39,414 nt of DNA, from the NCBI GenBank assembly GCA_020425635.1, contig JAGQRJ010000219.1, forward strand, positions 1 through 39,414, written 5' to 3'. A program made the translations under genes and the position numbers. The first letter of the stretch is position 1. The number at the start of each line of letters is the position of its first letter. The notes beneath the pieces were generated by a model that saw only the letters and a program-made list of their open reading frames with translations, was not told the origin of the DNA and searched no databases. Below are positions 38,045-39,414 of this stretch, one piece after another. This DNA is from Planctomycetota bacterium (GTDB lineage: Bacteria; Planctomycetota; J058).

Positions 38045-39304
38045 ATGACCCCGCTCTCCGCAGACGACGACGCCCTCGAGGCAGCCTACGCCAGGGTCCG
38101 CAGCCTGACGGCTGCGCTCTGTGCGCCCCTCGCCCCCGACGATTTCGGGGTTCAGCCGCGCGAGGAGGTGAGCCCTCCGAAGTGGCACCTGGCCCACACG
38201 ACGTGGTACTTCGAGACCTTCGTCCTGGCCCACGCCGACCCTGCGTATGCACCCGCGCAGCCCACCTGGCAGGCGCTGTTCAACTCCTACTACCAGGGGG
38301 TCGGGACGCCCTACCCGCGGCCTCGCCGCGGGGCGCTCTCGCGACCGACCCTGAAGCAGGTGTGGGCCTACCGCGACGAGGTCGACGCGCGGATCGCTGC
38401 GCTGCTCGCGCGCGGCGAGCTGGACGAGGCGCTCCGCTTTCGCCTGACCCTGGGGCTGCACCACGAGCAGCAGCACCAGGAGCTGTTGCTCATGGACGTG
38501 AAGCAAATCCTGGGGACCAACCCCCTGCGCGCGCCCTACCGAGCGCTGTCAGCTCCCGCGGCCTCGGAGCCGCAGCCCCTCGAGTTCCTCGAGGTCCCTG
38601 GAGGCGAGGCGTGGATCGGGCACGCGGGCCCAGGCTTCCGCTTCGACAACGAGGCTCCGCGACACCCCGTGCGCCTGCTGCCCTACCGCTTGGCCAACCG
38701 CCTCGTGACCAACGCGGAGTTCCGCGCCTTCGTCGAGGACGGCGGCTATCGCCGCCCCGAGCTCTGGCTGGCCGACGGCTGGGCCACGATCGCGCGCGAG
38801 GACTGGAAGGCCCCCGGGCTGTGGGTCCCCGACGGAGACGGCTGGCAGGAATACACGCTGCACGGCCTCGCGCCCCTGCAGCCCACGGCGCCGGTCGCGC
38901 ACGTGAGCTACTACGAGGCCAACGCCTACGCCTGTTGGGCTGGCGCGCGCCTCCCCACCGAGGCGGAGTGGGAGCACGCGGCGGGGGGAGTCCACGCTGA
39001 CGCGCAGCTCCTGCGCGACGCCGAGGGGTGGCTGCACCCGCTCCCCGCCCGCGCAGGCCCGGGCCTGCTCCAGGCCCACGGCGGGCTGTGGGAGTGGACC
39101 CAGAGCAGCTACGCCCCCTACCCAGGCTTCCGCCCCTTCGCGGGCTCCCTCGGCGAATACAACGGCAAGTTCATGTGCAACCAGTTCGTGCTGCGCGGCG
39201 GCGCCTGCGTGACCCCTGCGGACCACCTCCGGCCGACCTACCGCAACTTCTACTACCCCCACGACCGCTGGCAGTTCGCCGGGATTCGCCTCGCCCGGGA
39301 CTAG
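38045..39304 (+). CDS. egtB: Hercynine oxygenase / sulfoxide synthase EgtB
   Basis: A 419-residue non-heme iron enzyme that joins hercynine to cysteine or gamma-glutamylcysteine using O2. The N-terminal DinB-like domain carries the three iron histidines: His51 in HLAHTTW and the HxxxHxE pair His140/His144/Glu146 in LHHEQQHQE. The C-terminal FGE-sulfatase domain (~185-419) has VSYYEANAYACWAGARLPTE, GGLWEWTQSSY and VLRGGACVT, and the usual RPTYRNFYYP end. No egtA, egtC or egtE is in the window, so this is the short EgtB/EgtD-type pathway; which thiol donor it uses is not decidable here. ATG 38045 has AGGA a few bases upstream. Confidence 0.96.
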   Translation: MTPLSADDDALEAAYARVRSLTAALCAPLAPDDFGVQPREEVSPPKWHLAHTTWYFETFVLAHADPAYAPAQPTWQALFNSYYQGVGTPYPRPRRGALSRPTLKQVWAYRDEVDARIAALLARGELDEALRFRLTLGLHHEQQHQELLLMDVKQILGTNPLRAPYRALSAPAASEPQPLEFLEVPGGEAWIGHAGPGFRFDNEAPRHPVRLLPYRLANRLVTNAEFRAFVEDGGYRRPELWLADGWATIAREDWKAPGLWVPDGDGWQEYTLHGLAPLQPTAPVAHVSYYEANAYACWAGARLPTEAEWEHAAGGVHADAQLLRDAEGWLHPLPARAGPGLLQAHGGLWEWTQSSYAPYPGFRPFAGSLGEYNGKFMCNQFVLRGGACVTPADHLRPTYRNFYYPHDRWQFAGIRLARD

Positions 39305-39340
39305 CCCGCAAATCTCACCACGAAGTGGTGAGTTTGCGGG
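39305..39340 (+). terminator. Long hairpin directly after egtB
   Basis: CCCGCAAAT-CTCACCAC pairs with GTGGTGAGTTTGCGGG around a GAA loop: 16 bp with one bulged T. It begins immediately after the egtB stop codon and should terminate or protect the transcript. Confidence 0.6.
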
Positions 39341-39342
39341 GT

Positions 39343-39397
39343 AGCCGCCTGCGAAGCAGGCGGGCTGCGCCGGAGCGAGTCGGCGGCTCTGCCGCCG
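39343..39397. repeat. Two further GC hairpins in the egtB downstream region
   Basis: 39343-39366: AGCCGCCTGC pairs with GCAGGCGGGCT (one bulge) around a GAA loop. 39381-39397: CGGCGGC pairs with GCCGCCG around TCT. With the preceding hairpin they make three stem-loops with 3-nt loops in a row. The stretch runs to the window edge with no coding frame that I can support. Confidence 0.45.
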
Positions 39398-39414
39398 CGA
39401 GCGAGGCGCAAGCG

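Noticed and set aside
1-39414. CRISPR arrays, prophage or integrated plasmid
   Set aside because: No regularly spaced direct repeats, integrase, capsid or replication genes were seen; base composition looks uniform.

Overview
The window is very GC-rich (roughly 70%) and densely coded on both strands, with no gene-free stretch over 300 bases. A planctomycete or close relative is the best guess. The grounds are a DUF1549/DUF1553 protein with a CAQCHDHPF motif, four Hanks-type Ser/Thr kinases, many lipoproteins and HEAT/TPR proteins, and frequent leaderless starts. The assignment is an inference; no rRNA is present to confirm it.

Layout. 1-2804 (minus): a truncated exported HEAT-like protein, a small membrane protein, a GC hairpin, a ~105-bp MITE-like palindromic element, and a lipoprotein. 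2975-3114: tRNA-Asp(GTC) with its promoter and a hairpin. 3156-4993 (plus): a lipoprotein with an acidic 5-residue repeat, overlapping an LPG-synthase/flippase-like membrane protein. 4994-10455 (minus): a signalling block of PP2C phosphatase, STAS protein, TPR protein and a 1085-residue kinase-TPR receptor. 10570-13353 (plus): a degenerate MnmE-like GTPase and a secreted VWA protein. 13361-17509 (minus): an operon of DUF4956 membrane protein, CotH kinase/beta-helix protein and VTC polyphosphate polymerase-like protein. 17573-19081 (minus): DUF1549/DUF1553. 19126-27826 (plus): NIF3-like protein, secreted unknown, alpha/beta hydrolase, TrmL, FHA-kinase, a membrane/beta-barrel fusion, and a kinase-TPR protein. 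27854-30646 (minus): an exported insulysin-like M16 peptidase. 30784-31467 (plus): a TRM13/METTL25-type methyltransferase. 31532-36908 (minus): a P2A (Ca2+-type) ATPase, a lipoprotein with HMA and thioredoxin domains, and a kinase-TPR protein. 36992-39304: divergent egtD and egtB (ergothioneine synthesis).

The most striking observation is at 34276-34977. A conventional ORF call starts this thioredoxin-domain gene at 34791, with half an HMA domain at its N-terminus. Upstream the same frame continues to a lipoprotein signal sequence and a Shine-Dalgarno site, interrupted only by two TGA codons. These fall exactly at the two metal-binding cysteine positions of the HMA motif (GMT-TGA-P-V-G-TGA instead of GMTCxxC). 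A hairpin with a GGA loop begins 15 nt after the second TGA, the geometry expected of a bacterial SECIS. I read this as a double-selenocysteine (UxxU) heavy-metal-associated domain fused to thioredoxin on a lipid anchor. No sel genes are in the window, so selenocysteine use is inferred.

A second genome-scale pattern is that six start codons lie exactly 6 nt downstream of a TAnnnT hexamer (a seventh at 5 nt), suggesting widespread leaderless transcription.
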